Below are positions 16,232 through 25,501 of a stretch of 64,000 nucleotides of DNA, one piece after another. This DNA comes from JANNAT01 sp031422555 (GTDB lineage Bacteria; Pseudomonadota; Alphaproteobacteria; Rhodobacterales; Rhodobacteraceae): contig JANPLZ010000033.1 of assembly GCA_031422555.1 (NCBI GenBank), positions 72,939 to 136,938 of the forward strand. The letters run 5' to 3'. How positions within the stretch are numbered: position 1 is the first letter of the stretch; every line of letters begins with the position of its first letter. A model generated the notes under the pieces. It searched no databases, had not been told where the DNA came from, and saw only the letters and a program-made list of their open reading frames with translations. The position numbers were made by a program, and so were the translations under genes.

Positions 16232-17415
16232 GATATGCGACAATCACCGACCGGCTGGCCCGGCTTGGCGGCGAAAAGTGGGATTTGCATTTGCAGGCCA
16301 AGGCGATGCGGCAGGCCGGCTTGCCGATCATCCAACTGACGATTGGCGAGCCTGATGTCGGCCCGCCGCCCGAATTGCTGGCAGCAGCGGCGGCGGCGAT
16401 GCAGGCGGGGCGCACCGGCTATTGCAACGGGCGCGGCGAGGCCCCTTTGTTGGCCGCATTGGCCGCGCGCTATGCGCATCGCAGTGGCCGCCCGATCAGC
16501 CCCGAGCAGATCATCGCCCTGCCCGGCACGCAGACCGCCCTTTATGCAGTGTTGATGGCGCTGACCGATGCGGGCGACGAAGTGTTGGTTGGCGATCCGA
16601 TGTATGCCACCTACGAAGGCATCATCGCCGCCAGTGGCGCGGTTGTGGTGCCGGTGCCGTTGCGCCCCGAACATGGCTTTCGCATGCAGACCGAAGACGT
16701 GATTGCCCGCATCACCCCGCGTGCCCGCGTGTTGTTTCTGAACACGCCGCACAATCCGACCGGCGCGATTTTGACCCCGGCCGATGTTGCCGCCTTGGGC
16801 GAGGTTGCGCGCGCCCATGACCTGTGGATCATCAGCGACGAAGTTTATGAGGAAATGATCTATGATCATGCGCCGTTCACCTCGCCGCTTGATCTGGCGG
16901 TGCTGGCCGACCGGGTGATCGTGACGTCGTCGATCTCGAAATCGCATGCGGCACCGGGGTTCCGGTCTGGCTGGTGCATCGGGCCGGAAGAATTTTCGGC
17001 GCGGCTGCTGCCGGTGGCGGAAACCATGCTGTTTGGCAACCAGCCCTTCATCGCCGATATGACCGCTTTGGCGGTGTCGCAGCCGTCAACCGTCGCCCCC
17101 GGCATGGTGACGCGGTTTGCCCGACGCGCGCGGCTGATCCACGCCCTGTTGCACGGGGTTTGCGGCATGAAGGTGCATCTGCCGCAAGCGGGGATGTTTA
17201 CGGTGGTGGATATCCGGTCCAGCGGCATGACCGGCATCGCCTTTGCGCAGACCCTGCTTGACAGCGAACATGTCGCCGTCATGCCAGGGGAAAGTTTTGG
17301 GGCGTCACTGGCGGGGTGGGTGCGCCTGAGCCTGACGCAATCTGACGCCGATATCACCGAGGCCTGCAAGCGCATCGCGCGGCTGGCCTCCAAGCAAGCT
17401 GGGATTGCCGCATGA
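16228..17415 (+). CDS. Class I/II PLP aminotransferase, arginine:pyruvate transaminase (AruH)-like
   Basis: 395 residues, fold type I. The PLP lysine is K238 in SSISKSHAAPGFRSGW, and NTPHNPTGA supplies the Asn/Pro cofactor region. The N terminus MRYATITDRLARLGGEKWDLH and the overall length resemble Pseudomonas AruH, which transfers the amino group of arginine to pyruvate. The next gene, overlapping by 4 bases, resembles AruI, the partner 2-ketoarginine decarboxylase, and this pairing is the best support for the call. An aromatic or other basic amino acid substrate is possible. Confidence 0.75.
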   Translation: MRYATITDRLARLGGEKWDLHLQAKAMRQAGLPIIQLTIGEPDVGPPPELLAAAAAAMQAGRTGYCNGRGEAPLLAALAARYAHRSGRPISPEQIIALPGTQTALYAVLMALTDAGDEVLVGDPMYATYEGIIAASGAVVVPVPLRPEHGFRMQTEDVIARITPRARVLFLNTPHNPTGAILTPADVAALGEVARAHDLWIISDEVYEEMIYDHAPFTSPLDLAVLADRVIVTSSISKSHAAPGFRSGWCIGPEEFSARLLPVAETMLFGNQPFIADMTALAVSQPSTVAPGMVTRFARRARLIHALLHGVCGMKVHLPQAGMFTVVDIRSSGMTGIAFAQTLLDSEHVAVMPGESFGASLAGWVRLSLTQSDADITEACKRIARLASKQAGIAA

Positions 17416-19034
17416 TTACCGTCGGGATGCGTCTGATCGAGGGTTTGGCCGCGCGCGGGGTCGAAGTGGTTTTCGGCATACCGGGCGTGCATACGGTCGA
17501 GTTGTATCGCGGCCTGTCGGGCAGTCCTGACCGCAGCACACAGGTGCGCCCTGCTACTGACCGCCCCGCCACTGTCCGCCATGTCACCGCGCGCCACGAA
17601 CAAGGCTGCGCGTTTATGGCCGATGGCTATGCCCGGGTGGCGGGCAAACCGGGGGTGGCTTTGGTGATCACCGGGCCGGGTTTGACCAACGCGCTGACCG
17701 CGATGGCACAGGCGAAAGCCGATTCGGTGCCCATGCTGGTGATTTCGGGCGTCAACCGCCGCAGCAGTCTGGGGCGGGGATTGGGGCTTTTGCATGAATT
17801 GCCCGATCAGGCGGCGCTGGTGCGCGCGCTGTGCCCGACGCGGCAGATTACCGGGCCGGAGGATGTTGGCTTGGCGTTGGACTGGGCCTTTGCCACCATG
17901 GCCACGGGCCGCCCCGGACCGGTGCATATCGAAGTGCCGACCGATGTGATGCCGATGCTGTGTGCCGCCCTGCCGCCGCCCGCCCCTTTGCAGCCCAAGC
18001 CTACGCCCGCCGCCGCCGATATCGCCCGCGCTGTTAAGGCCCTGAACGCCGCCCGGCGCGTGGTCATTCTGGCTGGTGGCGGCGCGCGCGGGTCTGAAGC
18101 CGTGCTGACCCTGATCGCACGCCGCCTCGATGCGCCGGTGGTGCAGACGGTCAATGCGCGCGGCATGCTGTTTGGTCATGTTCTTGGGGTGCCAGCCTCG
18201 CCCAGTTTGGCGGCGACGCAGGCGTTGATTGCGGCGGCGGATCAGGTTTTGGCTGTGGGCACCGAATTTGGCCCGACGGATTACGACATGTATGTCGATA
18301 AAAGTTTCCCCGATACATCGGGGATGATCCGGGTCGATATCTGCCCCGATCAGTTGGGCCGTCAGCCTGCGACAACTGCGCTTTGCGGTGATGCCGATGC
18401 CACCATGCGGCTGTTGCTGGCGCAGCTTTTGCAAAAGCACGGCGACGGGGCTGCGCGCGCCGCCGACACCCGCCGTCAGGCACGGGCGGAACTGAACCTG
18501 TTGTCTGCCACCATGCCCGGCCAGTTGGACATTGTCGAAACCATCCGCGCCGCCCTGCCCGGGGCGGTGATTGTTGGCGACAGCACCCAGCCGGTCTATG
18601 CCGCCAATCTGTTTTACGACCACGACCGCGCCGGTGGCTGGTTCAACGCCGCCACAGGCTATGGCGCTTTGGGCTATGCGCCGGGGGCGGCGGTGGGGGC
18701 GGCACTGGCGGCTCCGGGGGTGCCGGTGGTCTGTCTGATCGGCGATGGCGGCTTGCAGTTCAGCCCGGGCGAATTGCGCACTGCCGTCGATGAAGGCCTG
18801 CCGATCACCTATATCGTGTGGAACAACGCGGCTTTCCGCGAAATCGCCGATGCGATGCGCGCCGCCAACACCGAAGTGATCGGCTGTTCGCCGTCGCCCT
18901 TGAACCTTGAACCTTTTGCCGCCGCTTGCGATCTGACCTTCATGTCGATGCCGCAAGATTGCGAAACCCTGCATTGGGCGCTGTCGCAGCCGCATACCGG
19001 GCCGCGGATGATCGAAATCAGGGTAACGCTGTAG
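17412..19034 (+). CDS. Thiamine-diphosphate 2-oxoacid decarboxylase, 5-guanidino-2-oxopentanoate decarboxylase (AruI)-like
   Basis: 540 residues with the three-domain acetolactate-synthase architecture: PYR domain with catalytic Glu63 in RHEQGCAFMADGYAR, central domain, and PP domain with GDGGLQFSPGEL near residue 444 and the NN end of the ThDP motif near 470. In the arginine transaminase pathway AruI decarboxylates 2-ketoarginine to 4-guanidinobutyraldehyde. ATGA coupling to the AruH-like gene supports that role. A biosynthetic acetolactate synthase is unlikely because no small-subunit gene or ilvC is present. Other 2-oxoacids cannot be excluded. Confidence 0.77.
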   Translation: MITVGMRLIEGLAARGVEVVFGIPGVHTVELYRGLSGSPDRSTQVRPATDRPATVRHVTARHEQGCAFMADGYARVAGKPGVALVITGPGLTNALTAMAQAKADSVPMLVISGVNRRSSLGRGLGLLHELPDQAALVRALCPTRQITGPEDVGLALDWAFATMATGRPGPVHIEVPTDVMPMLCAALPPPAPLQPKPTPAAADIARAVKALNAARRVVILAGGGARGSEAVLTLIARRLDAPVVQTVNARGMLFGHVLGVPASPSLAATQALIAAADQVLAVGTEFGPTDYDMYVDKSFPDTSGMIRVDICPDQLGRQPATTALCGDADATMRLLLAQLLQKHGDGAARAADTRRQARAELNLLSATMPGQLDIVETIRAALPGAVIVGDSTQPVYAANLFYDHDRAGGWFNAATGYGALGYAPGAAVGAALAAPGVPVVCLIGDGGLQFSPGELRTAVDEGLPITYIVWNNAAFREIADAMRAANTEVIGCSPSPLNLEPFAAACDLTFMSMPQDCETLHWALSQPHTGPRMIEIRVTL

Positions 19035-19091
19035 CCTCTTTCATTTGATCAAATTATTCGGCATAAGGCGCAAACGACGATAGGTGCGGCG

Positions 19092-20471
19092 ATGGCAAAG
19101 ACTTTGATCGCGGGCGTCCAGCCCGCCCGGCTGACAGCTTTGGCTGTGCGCGAGGCCAGCCGCTTTGCTGCGGGCCGCCCCAAATCCAAAGCCGCCCTTG
19201 CGGCAGACGGCAGCGCCTATCTGGACGGCGTGCCGCTGCACTGGATGAAAGACTGGCCGATGCCGTTTTTGCCCGTGATAGCGCAGGCCAAAGGCGCGCG
19301 GATCACTGATATCGACGGTTACGAGATCGACGATTTCTGTCTGGGCGATACCGGGTCGATGTTTGGCCATTCGCCCGGCCCCGTAGCCAAGGCAATCCGC
19401 CGCCAGGCCACGCGCGGGTTGACCTATATGCTGCCCAGCCAGGACGCGCTGACCGCCGGGCGGTTGTTGACGCAGCGCTTTGGCGCGTTTCGCTGGCAGA
19501 TTGCCACCACCGCCACCGATGCCAACCGCTTTGCCATCAGAGTGGCGCGGGCAGTCACCGGGCGGCCAAAAATACTGGTGTTCAACGGCTGCTATCACGG
19601 CACGGTCGATGATGTGATGGTCGAATTGGCGGGCGGTGTCACGCAAAACCGCGCGGGTCTGCTGGGTCAGGTGGCCGATCTGACCCAAGGCGCGGTTGTG
19701 TGCGAATTCAATGATCTGGCAGGTGTTGCGGCGGCTTTGGCGCACGGCGACGTTGCGGCGATCTTGACCGAACCGGTGATGACCAATTGCTGCATGGTGT
19801 TGCCAGAGCCCGGATTTCTGCAAGGCCTGCGCGATCTGTCCCGCCAACATGGCGCGCTGTTGATGATGGATGAGACCCATACCATTTCCACTGGCATGGG
19901 CGGCTATATCGGGGTGCACGGGTTGGACCCTGATATTTTCGTGGCCGGCAAATGCGTCGCGGGCGGCATGCCGACGGCCATCTGGGGCCTGCGCGATGCG
20001 GTGGCGGCCCGCTATGGCGCGGTCAATGCCGCCCGCGCGCCCGGGCATTCCGGCATGGGCACCACGCTGTCGGCCAATCCGATGCAGTTTGCTTGCCTGA
20101 CGGCCACCTTGGCCGAGGTTATGACACCGAAAAATTATGACCATATGGACCGGTTGGCGCAACGGCTGGCGGATGGGTTGGTGGCAGTGATCACCCGGGT
20201 GGCAGCCCCTTGGCACGTGGTGCGGGTGGGGGCGCGGGTGGAGTTTATCTGCGCCCCCGGCCCGCTGCGCAACGGCTCTCATGCGATTGCCGCGCATTGC
20301 GCACCCGTCGAGGCTGCTTTGCACACCGCGCTGTTGAACCGGGGCTGCCTGATTGCGCCGTTTCACAATATGATGCTGATCAGCCCCGCCACCCGAAAAC
20401 GTCAGGTGGACCGCCTTATCGCCGCCTTTGACGAAGTGATGACCGCCCTTTTTGCACCGGAAACGACATGA
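19092..20471 (+). CDS. Class III PLP aminotransferase
   Basis: 459 residues. The PLP lysine is K287 in VAGKCVAGG, and the cofactor Asp lies in LLMMDETHT. The GSA-aminomutase/omega-aminotransferase layout is clear, with NGCYHGTVDD in the first half. The Ser-Gly of typical GSA motifs at the PLP-phosphate region is replaced by TATDANRFAIR. In this operon it may transaminate the omega-aldehyde made by the AruI-like enzyme, or use an amine donor that the following ligase handles. It lies 57 bases after the decarboxylase and overlaps the next start by 4 bases. Confidence 0.83.
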   Translation: MAKTLIAGVQPARLTALAVREASRFAAGRPKSKAALAADGSAYLDGVPLHWMKDWPMPFLPVIAQAKGARITDIDGYEIDDFCLGDTGSMFGHSPGPVAKAIRRQATRGLTYMLPSQDALTAGRLLTQRFGAFRWQIATTATDANRFAIRVARAVTGRPKILVFNGCYHGTVDDVMVELAGGVTQNRAGLLGQVADLTQGAVVCEFNDLAGVAAALAHGDVAAILTEPVMTNCCMVLPEPGFLQGLRDLSRQHGALLMMDETHTISTGMGGYIGVHGLDPDIFVAGKCVAGGMPTAIWGLRDAVAARYGAVNAARAPGHSGMGTTLSANPMQFACLTATLAEVMTPKNYDHMDRLAQRLADGLVAVITRVAAPWHVVRVGARVEFICAPGPLRNGSHAIAAHCAPVEAALHTALLNRGCLIAPFHNMMLISPATRKRQVDRLIAAFDEVMTALFAPETT

Positions 20472-21862
20472 CCGACACCATCAGCCCTTCTGGTTCCACC
20501 ATCGCCGAAGCCGAGGCTTTTCTGGCCGCCCACCCCGAAATTGACGCTTTTGACATCGTGTTGACCGACGCCAATGGCATAGGGCGCGGCAAGATCATCC
20601 GGCGGCACGAATTGTTGTCGTTCTACAAGGGCGGGCGGCATTTGCCGATTTCGATCCTTGGTTTGGACATCTGCGGCGAAGATGTGCATGACACCGGGCT
20701 GATCTGGGATCAGGGCGACGGCGACCGCCGTGCCTGGCCCATTCCGGGCACGCTGTGCGCTTTGCAGGCAACCAACCCGCGACGCGGCGAAGTGTTGATG
20801 TCGGTCTATGATCTGGACGGCGCGCGGATGACTTCGGACCCGCGCCACGCGATGCAGCGGCAGGTTGATCTTTTGGCAGCCGAAGGGCTGTATCCGGCGG
20901 GCGCGTTCGAGTTGGAATTTTTCCTGCTGGACAACACCCGCAACGCCGATGGCAAGATGGTGCCCGCCCGCGATGTGCTGGACGGGCGCGCCAACCGCAA
21001 AACCGATGTCTATTCGGTGGATCAACTGCATGGCATGTTGCCTTTGTTCAACGATGTTTATGCGGGGGCCAAACTGGCCGGGATCAAGGCCGAGACGCTG
21101 ATTTCGGAATTCGCCCCGGGGCAGTATGAGTTGACGCTGCATTACCGCGAAAACATTCTGCAGGCGGCGGATGATCTGATCCGGCTAAAGCGCATCGTGC
21201 GGATGCAGGCGCGCGCCCACGGGGTGACGGCCTGTTTCATGGCCAAGCCGAACGAGGATTACGCCGGATCTGGCATGCATCTGCATGTGTCGATGCTGGA
21301 CAAGTCCGGAACCAATGTGTTCATCGAACCGGTGGAAGGCGTCTATTCCGACGCGATTTTGCATGCCCTTGGTGGCTTGCGCGCCACGATGGGCGAGTCG
21401 ATGCTGATGTTTGCGCCGCATGCCAATTCGTGGCGGCGCTTTGCGGCCCAAAGCTATGCGCCGGTATCGCCGACATGGGGGGTGAACAACCGGTCCGTGG
21501 CCTTGCGCATTCCGGCGGGCGAAATCCGCGCGCGCCGCATTGAACATCGCCCGGCGGGGGTGGATGCCAACCCTTACCTTGTGGGGGCGACGGTGCTTGC
21601 GGGTATCCGGCATGGCATGCGCAACAAGATTGATCCGGGGCCGCAAACCACCGGCAACGGCTATGCGGATGCGCAAGACGCGCCGGCCGTTCCGGTGGAT
21701 TGGCGGTCTGCCATCGAAGCCGCGCGCGGATCGGCGTTTCTGGCCGATGCGCTGGGCGCAGACATGCACCGCACCTTTGTCGCGATCAAAGCCGCAGAAT
21801 ACGCCCGGGTGCAGCGCACCGTGTCTGAAGTGGATTTCGACCTTTATCTGCACACGGTGTGA
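20468..21862 (+). CDS. Glutamine synthetase-family ligase, PuuA (gamma-glutamylputrescine synthetase)-like
   Basis: 464 residues, ATGA-coupled to the aminotransferase. Both GS domains are complete, with VLTDANGIGRGK near the N terminus, ELEFFLLD metal ligands, ACFMAKPNEDYAGSGMHLHVS and NNRSVALRIPAGEIRARRIE. The pattern is closer to E. coli PuuA than to GlnA. It would ligate glutamate to an amine using ATP. In context the amine might be a diamine, agmatine-like compound or the product of the class III aminotransferase. It is the second GS-type ligase in the window and differs clearly from the one at 6552. Confidence 0.85.
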   Translation: MTDTISPSGSTIAEAEAFLAAHPEIDAFDIVLTDANGIGRGKIIRRHELLSFYKGGRHLPISILGLDICGEDVHDTGLIWDQGDGDRRAWPIPGTLCALQATNPRRGEVLMSVYDLDGARMTSDPRHAMQRQVDLLAAEGLYPAGAFELEFFLLDNTRNADGKMVPARDVLDGRANRKTDVYSVDQLHGMLPLFNDVYAGAKLAGIKAETLISEFAPGQYELTLHYRENILQAADDLIRLKRIVRMQARAHGVTACFMAKPNEDYAGSGMHLHVSMLDKSGTNVFIEPVEGVYSDAILHALGGLRATMGESMLMFAPHANSWRRFAAQSYAPVSPTWGVNNRSVALRIPAGEIRARRIEHRPAGVDANPYLVGATVLAGIRHGMRNKIDPGPQTTGNGYADAQDAPAVPVDWRSAIEAARGSAFLADALGADMHRTFVAIKAAEYARVQRTVSEVDFDLYLHTV

Positions 21863-21871
21863 TGCGCCGAA

Positions 21872-21889
21872 GGTGTTTGTTCTAACACC
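21872..21889 (+). terminator. Short hairpin after the PuuA-like gene
   Basis: GGTGTT-TGTTCT-AACACC begins 10 bases after the stop and is followed by CTGATTTTGCT. It is a weak terminator candidate at the end of the TetR-led operon. Confidence 0.4.
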
Positions 21890-21908
21890 CTGATTTTGCT
21901 TGGCATCG

Positions 21909-21987
21909 GCTTGGGGATTTTACACCCCCACGCTGCAATCGCGTGGCGCTTGCCGCGCCCCCCGTAGAGTATTTGATCCAAAATGAA
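21909..21987 (-). repeat. Two-hairpin 3'-end element, copy B
   Basis: Read on the minus strand, it starts 20 bases after the stop of the CbiX-like gene with TTCATTTTGG, then CAAATACTC, a G-run, GC-rich short hairpins (GGCGC/GCGCC and CACGC/GCGTG) and finally a TGGGG...CCCCA stem. Order and spacing match copy A at 4471-4545, with the same orientation relative to its gene. Confidence 0.55.
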
Positions 21988-22007
21988 GGGAAGTTTTAGG
22001 AAAATTG

Positions 22008-22733
22008 TTATGATTTCCGGTGGCGGCATTCGTTGGTGCAAACCAGATTGCCAGCGCGGATGGCGGCGGCGATGATCGCGGGCACGCGGGGATCAAGCCC
22101 CAAGGGCGGCAAAATCCGGCCCATGAACCCGGCGTGATGCAGCGCTGCCGGGATATCATCGGTGACATGACCGCCCGCAGCGGCGAAATATGGCAAGCAA
22201 ATCGCCGAGGCGTCAAAGCCTGTGACCGACGCAAGCTGCGGGGTTTGATCAATAAAAGCGGCCTCAACCCGGGCGGCATTGGTTTTTTGCTGAATAAGGC
22301 GCGCGACATGGCGGGCGATGTCTGATGGCACCGGAGATTTGAACGATCCGTGGGCGGCCAGCAGCACTTGGGTCTGAAGAGGGTCTTGGCCCGACGTGGC
22401 CATAGCCACCACGGTTGCCGCCAGATCATGCAAGGCAGGGTCGCAGCCGAAAGGTTCCAACACGTCCCACCCCACCGCCCCCGCCGATGTCAGGCGCTGT
22501 GGCAAGTTTATCCGCGTGAACCAGCCGCCCGCCATAAACAGCGGATAAAGCGCGCCGCCCGGCCCCATGTCTGCAACCACTTTGGCCAGCGCATCTGGGT
22601 CTGCCAGTGTGGCCGAACGCACCTGCCATCCGGGCAGATATTCGGCCACCCGGCCCGCCAGCCGGGCAAGATCAGCCGCTGCCGGTGCCGGATCGGACGG
22701 CTGACCATGCGAGACGATAAGGATCGGGCGCAT
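22008..22733 (-). CDS. CbiX/SirB-type chelatase-like protein
   Basis: 241 residues. The N terminus ILIVSHGQP and a second AAHGSFKSP segment match the two half-domains of CbiX/SirB cobalto- or ferrochelatases, each with a candidate metal-binding His. Family members insert Co or Fe into sirohydrochlorin. No cobalamin or siroheme gene is adjacent, so the substrate is unsure. The gene begins 5 bases after the dipeptidase stop on the same strand, suggesting co-transcription with the peptide block. Confidence 0.7.
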   Translation of the reverse strand: MRPILIVSHGQPSDPAPAAADLARLAGRVAEYLPGWQVRSATLADPDALAKVVADMGPGGALYPLFMAGGWFTRINLPQRLTSAGAVGWDVLEPFGCDPALHDLAATVVAMATSGQDPLQTQVLLAAHGSFKSPVPSDIARHVARLIQQKTNAARVEAAFIDQTPQLASVTGFDASAICLPYFAAAGGHVTDDIPAALHHAGFMGRILPPLGLDPRVPAIIAAAIRAGNLVCTNECRHRKS

Positions 22734-22738
22734 TGGCT

Positions 22739-23797
22739 TTACTCAGCCAGGCTGCGGTCAAGCAGCGCCAGCCAGTTTTCGCTGGCCAATTTGCGCAACA
22801 GAGCCTCGCCATACCCGTGATCCATCATCGCGCGCAGCAGGGCCGGTTGGCCGGTGACATCGCCGATACAGTCCGGAATTGTCGCGCCATCAAAGTCCGA
22901 CCCCAGCCCCAGATGATCCGGGCCAAGAATACCCAGCAGATGATCAAGATGACGCAGCATATCGTCCCAGCCGATTGCACCGCCTTGCTTGCCATCACGG
23001 CGCAAAAACGACGTGGCATAGTTCAACCCCACCATGCCACCGCTGTCGCGAATAACGCCCAACTGCCGGTCAGTCAGGTTGCGCGACGAGGGCGTGACAG
23101 CATGGGCGTTAGAATGGGTGGCAACCAAAGGTGCTGTCGACAGCCGGGCGATGTCGTTAAATCCGGCCTCATTCAGATGGCTAAGGTCCAGCATGATCTT
23201 AAGATCATTGCAGGTCGTTACCAGCCGTTTGCCAGCGTCGGTCAACCCCGGCCCGGTATCGGGGCCAGACGGAAACGCAAACGGCACGCCATGGCCAAAA
23301 ATCGTCGGGCGCGACCAGACCGGGCCAAGCGAACGCAATCCCATGGCATGAAAGCTGTAAAGCGCGTCAAGGTTTTCATCTATCGCCTCGGCGCCTTCCA
23401 TATGCATCAGGCCCGCGATAACGCCGCGGGCTATGGCTGCGCGCACGTCAGAGGCGCTGCGACACAGCTTGAACGCGCCACCGGCGCTGCGCTCCATCCA
23501 CAACAGCTGATTGGCCATCGACATCGCCACCGGCAGGGCTTGGGCGGCGGTGATCAGATCGCCCAACGGCAGCGCGAACGGCGGGTTCTGCATCGCCGAC
23601 ATATAGTCTGGCGCATCATGCGCCTGCGGCGAGGGGATGTAGATGGCGAAAAACCCGCCGACAAAGCCGCCCTGTTTCATCCGGGGCAGATCGAGGTGGC
23701 CTTTGCCTTCGCCGGTCAGCCAGATGGCCTCGCGGTTTTCGGGCGCTTTGTGCAGGCGCAGCAGCAGATCGTTGTGGCCGTCAAAAACTGGGAACAT
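22739..23797 (-). CDS. Membrane dipeptidase-family metallopeptidase (peptidase M19)
   Basis: 352 residues. The binuclear metal ligands of M19 renal-dipeptidase homologues are all recognisable: His-x-Asp in FDGHNDLL, Glu in MHMEGAEAI, His in DLSHLNEAGF and THSNAHAV, and Asp in LGSDFDG. It hydrolyses dipeptides, including those with a C-terminal D-residue. There is no signal peptide or lipid anchor, so it is likely cytoplasmic and acts on peptides imported by the ABC system encoded upstream on the same strand. Confidence 0.92.
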   Translation of the reverse strand: MFPVFDGHNDLLLRLHKAPENREAIWLTGEGKGHLDLPRMKQGGFVGGFFAIYIPSPQAHDAPDYMSAMQNPPFALPLGDLITAAQALPVAMSMANQLLWMERSAGGAFKLCRSASDVRAAIARGVIAGLMHMEGAEAIDENLDALYSFHAMGLRSLGPVWSRPTIFGHGVPFAFPSGPDTGPGLTDAGKRLVTTCNDLKIMLDLSHLNEAGFNDIARLSTAPLVATHSNAHAVTPSSRNLTDRQLGVIRDSGGMVGLNYATSFLRRDGKQGGAIGWDDMLRHLDHLLGILGPDHLGLGSDFDGATIPDCIGDVTGQPALLRAMMDHGYGEALLRKLASENWLALLDRSLAE

Positions 23798-23824
23798 GCT
23801 TGCCTATGCTGGTTTCGCGGATGG

Positions 23825-23905
23825 CATCGGGGGTTTCACCCCCACGCCGGATTGGCAGGCCAATCCGGTATTCGAACCCCCGCGGGACATTTGGGAACAG
23901 ATGAA
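23825..23905 (-). repeat. Two-hairpin 3'-end element, copy C
   Basis: On the minus strand it begins 8 bases past the stop of the ABC ATPase gene with TTCAT and a degenerate core, then a G-run, a perfect stem CCGGATTGG/CCAATCCGG (23847-23868), then GGGGG-TGAAA-CCCCC (23829-23843). This is the same layout as copies A, B and D. It separates the ABC transporter genes from the dipeptidase gene. Confidence 0.55.
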
Positions 23906-23913
23906 TTGTGACG

Positions 23914-24669
23914 TCAGGTTTGCAGCATACGATCTGCCGAGGCAGCGAACAAGCTGCGGGCGTAGTCGGTTTTCATCGCGGCAGTGGCCAGCGCTTCGCG
24001 GCTTAACTCTTCTACCGCGCGGCCGTTTTGCATCACCAGAATGCGGTCGCACATATGGTCGATCACCGCAAGATCATGGCTGACCATCAGGAATGTCAGG
24101 CCGCGTTCGGCACGCAGCCGCGACAGCAGGTTCAGGGTTTCGGCCTGCACCGATGCATCGAGCGCCGATGTGGGTTCATCCAGCAACAGGATTTCGGGTT
24201 CCAACATCAGCGCGCGGGCGATGGCGACCCGTTGGCGCTGACCACCCGACAACTGATGCGGATACCGAAAGCGAAAACTGGTGGGCAGGCCAACGTCGGT
24301 CAACGCCTGCATGATGCGCTGATCGGTGCCGGACATGCCATGGATGGCAAGCGGTTCCGACAGGGTGCGGTCAACGGTGTGGCGGGGGTGCAAGGATGCA
24401 TAGGGATCCTGGAACACCATCTGCACCCGGCGCGAAAAGGCGCGGCCGCGCGGGGTGGGCAGTGCTGTGCCGTTGATGCGGATAGCACCTGACGAGATCG
24501 GCGCAAGGCCGCAAATCGCCCGCAGGATGGTGGATTTGCCCGACCCGGATTCGCCCACCAACCCGAAAGATTCGCGCGCATCGACGGTCAGCGAAACGTC
24601 TTCAACCGCGCGCACATCGCGCCCGTGGCTGCGGTAAGTGACGGACAGAGTGTCGACCTCGATCAGCAT
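23914..24669 (-). CDS. Oligopeptide/dipeptide ABC transporter ATP-binding protein (DppF/OppF-type)
   Basis: 251 residues from ATG 24669, which overlaps the preceding gene region by one-base spacing; upstream in-frame codons are not convincing. Walker A GESGSGKST, signature LSGGQRQRVAIARA and Walker B ILLLDEPTSALD are intact. It is shorter than typical DppF (over 300 residues) because the C-terminal oligo_HPY extension is missing. It should couple ATP hydrolysis to peptide import with the other four genes of this minus-strand block. Confidence 0.9.
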   Translation of the reverse strand: MLIEVDTLSVTYRSHGRDVRAVEDVSLTVDARESFGLVGESGSGKSTILRAICGLAPISSGAIRINGTALPTPRGRAFSRRVQMVFQDPYASLHPRHTVDRTLSEPLAIHGMSGTDQRIMQALTDVGLPTSFRFRYPHQLSGGQRQRVAIARALMLEPEILLLDEPTSALDASVQAETLNLLSRLRAERGLTFLMVSHDLAVIDHMCDRILVMQNGRAVEELSREALATAAMKTDYARSLFAASADRMLQT

Positions 24670-24670
24670 G

Positions 24671-25501
24671 TCACTGCGCCCATGCCGCGTTGCGGTCCAA
24701 GCCCGGCAGCGGTTCGCGGTTGCCGCCAATGCGGGGCAGGCAGTTCAAAAGACCTTGGGTATAGGGGTGCTTGGCCGCCAACAGGTCTTTGGCGGCCAGT
24801 TCTTCGACGATCTTGCCTTTATACATCACCAGAACCCGGTCACAAAACCGCGCCACCAGCCGCAGATCATGGCTGATAAAGATCAGGCCCATGCCGCGGG
24901 TTTTCACCAGATCATCCAGTATCGCCAATACTTCGGCCTGCACGGTGACATCCAGCGCACTTGTCGGCTCATCCGCAATCAAAAGATCGGGGTTGGGGAT
25001 CAGCATCATTGCAATCATGACGCGTTGGCCCATGCCACCCGATAATTCATGCGGATAGGCATCCATCACCCGGGCGGGATCGCGGATTTGCACCGCCACG
25101 AGCGCCTCTATCGCTTTGATGCGGGCGGCGGATTTGGACACACGGTCGCGCTGGCGCAAGCCTTCCATCAGTTGCGCGCCCACCCGCATCACCGGGTTCA
25201 GCGAATATTTCGGGTCTTGCATCACCATGGCGATGCGCGGCCCGCGCAAGGCACGCATCTGGGATTCGGGGATGCGCATCAGGTCAACGCCGTCAAACAG
25301 CATCTCGTCCGCCGTAATCTTGCCGGGCGGGCGGATCAGCCGCAGCACGGCGCGGCCTGTCATGGTTTTGCCAGAGCCGGATTCGCCCACAATGCCAAGC
25401 CGTTCGCGGCCCAGATCGAACGACACACCGCGCACGGCCTCTACCCGGCCAGCTTCGGTATCAAACGTTACCGCCAGATTTTTGACCGACAGCAACGTCA
25501 T
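24671..25501 (-). CDS. Oligopeptide/dipeptide ABC transporter ATP-binding protein (DppD/OppD-type)
   Basis: 276 residues. Walker A GESGSGKTM, signature LSGGMGQRVMIAMM and Walker B LLIADEPTSALD are present. The protein ends shortly after HPYTQGLLNCLPRIGG, so the start of the oligo_HPY domain is kept but the cysteine-rich remainder seen in many DppD proteins is lacking. Its start overlaps the permease stop by 4 bases. Confidence 0.92.
   Translation of the reverse strand: MTLLSVKNLAVTFDTEAGRVEAVRGVSFDLGRERLGIVGESGSGKTMTGRAVLRLIRPPGKITADEMLFDGVDLMRIPESQMRALRGPRIAMVMQDPKYSLNPVMRVGAQLMEGLRQRDRVSKSAARIKAIEALVAVQIRDPARVMDAYPHELSGGMGQRVMIAMMLIPNPDLLIADEPTSALDVTVQAEVLAILDDLVKTRGMGLIFISHDLRLVARFCDRVLVMYKGKIVEELAAKDLLAAKHPYTQGLLNCLPRIGGNREPLPGLDRNAAWAQ

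Noticed and set aside
16866..18995. Very long open frame on the minus strand opposite the AruH- and AruI-like genes
   Set aside because: It lies wholly antisense to two genes with intact catalytic motifs, has His/Arg/Gln-rich low-complexity translation and no domain. It is a frame artefact of GC-rich codon bias.
17412..19034. Biosynthetic acetolactate synthase large subunit
   Set aside because: No ilvH-type small subunit or ilvC follows, and the gene is coupled to an AruH-like aminotransferase, which fits a catabolic decarboxylase better.
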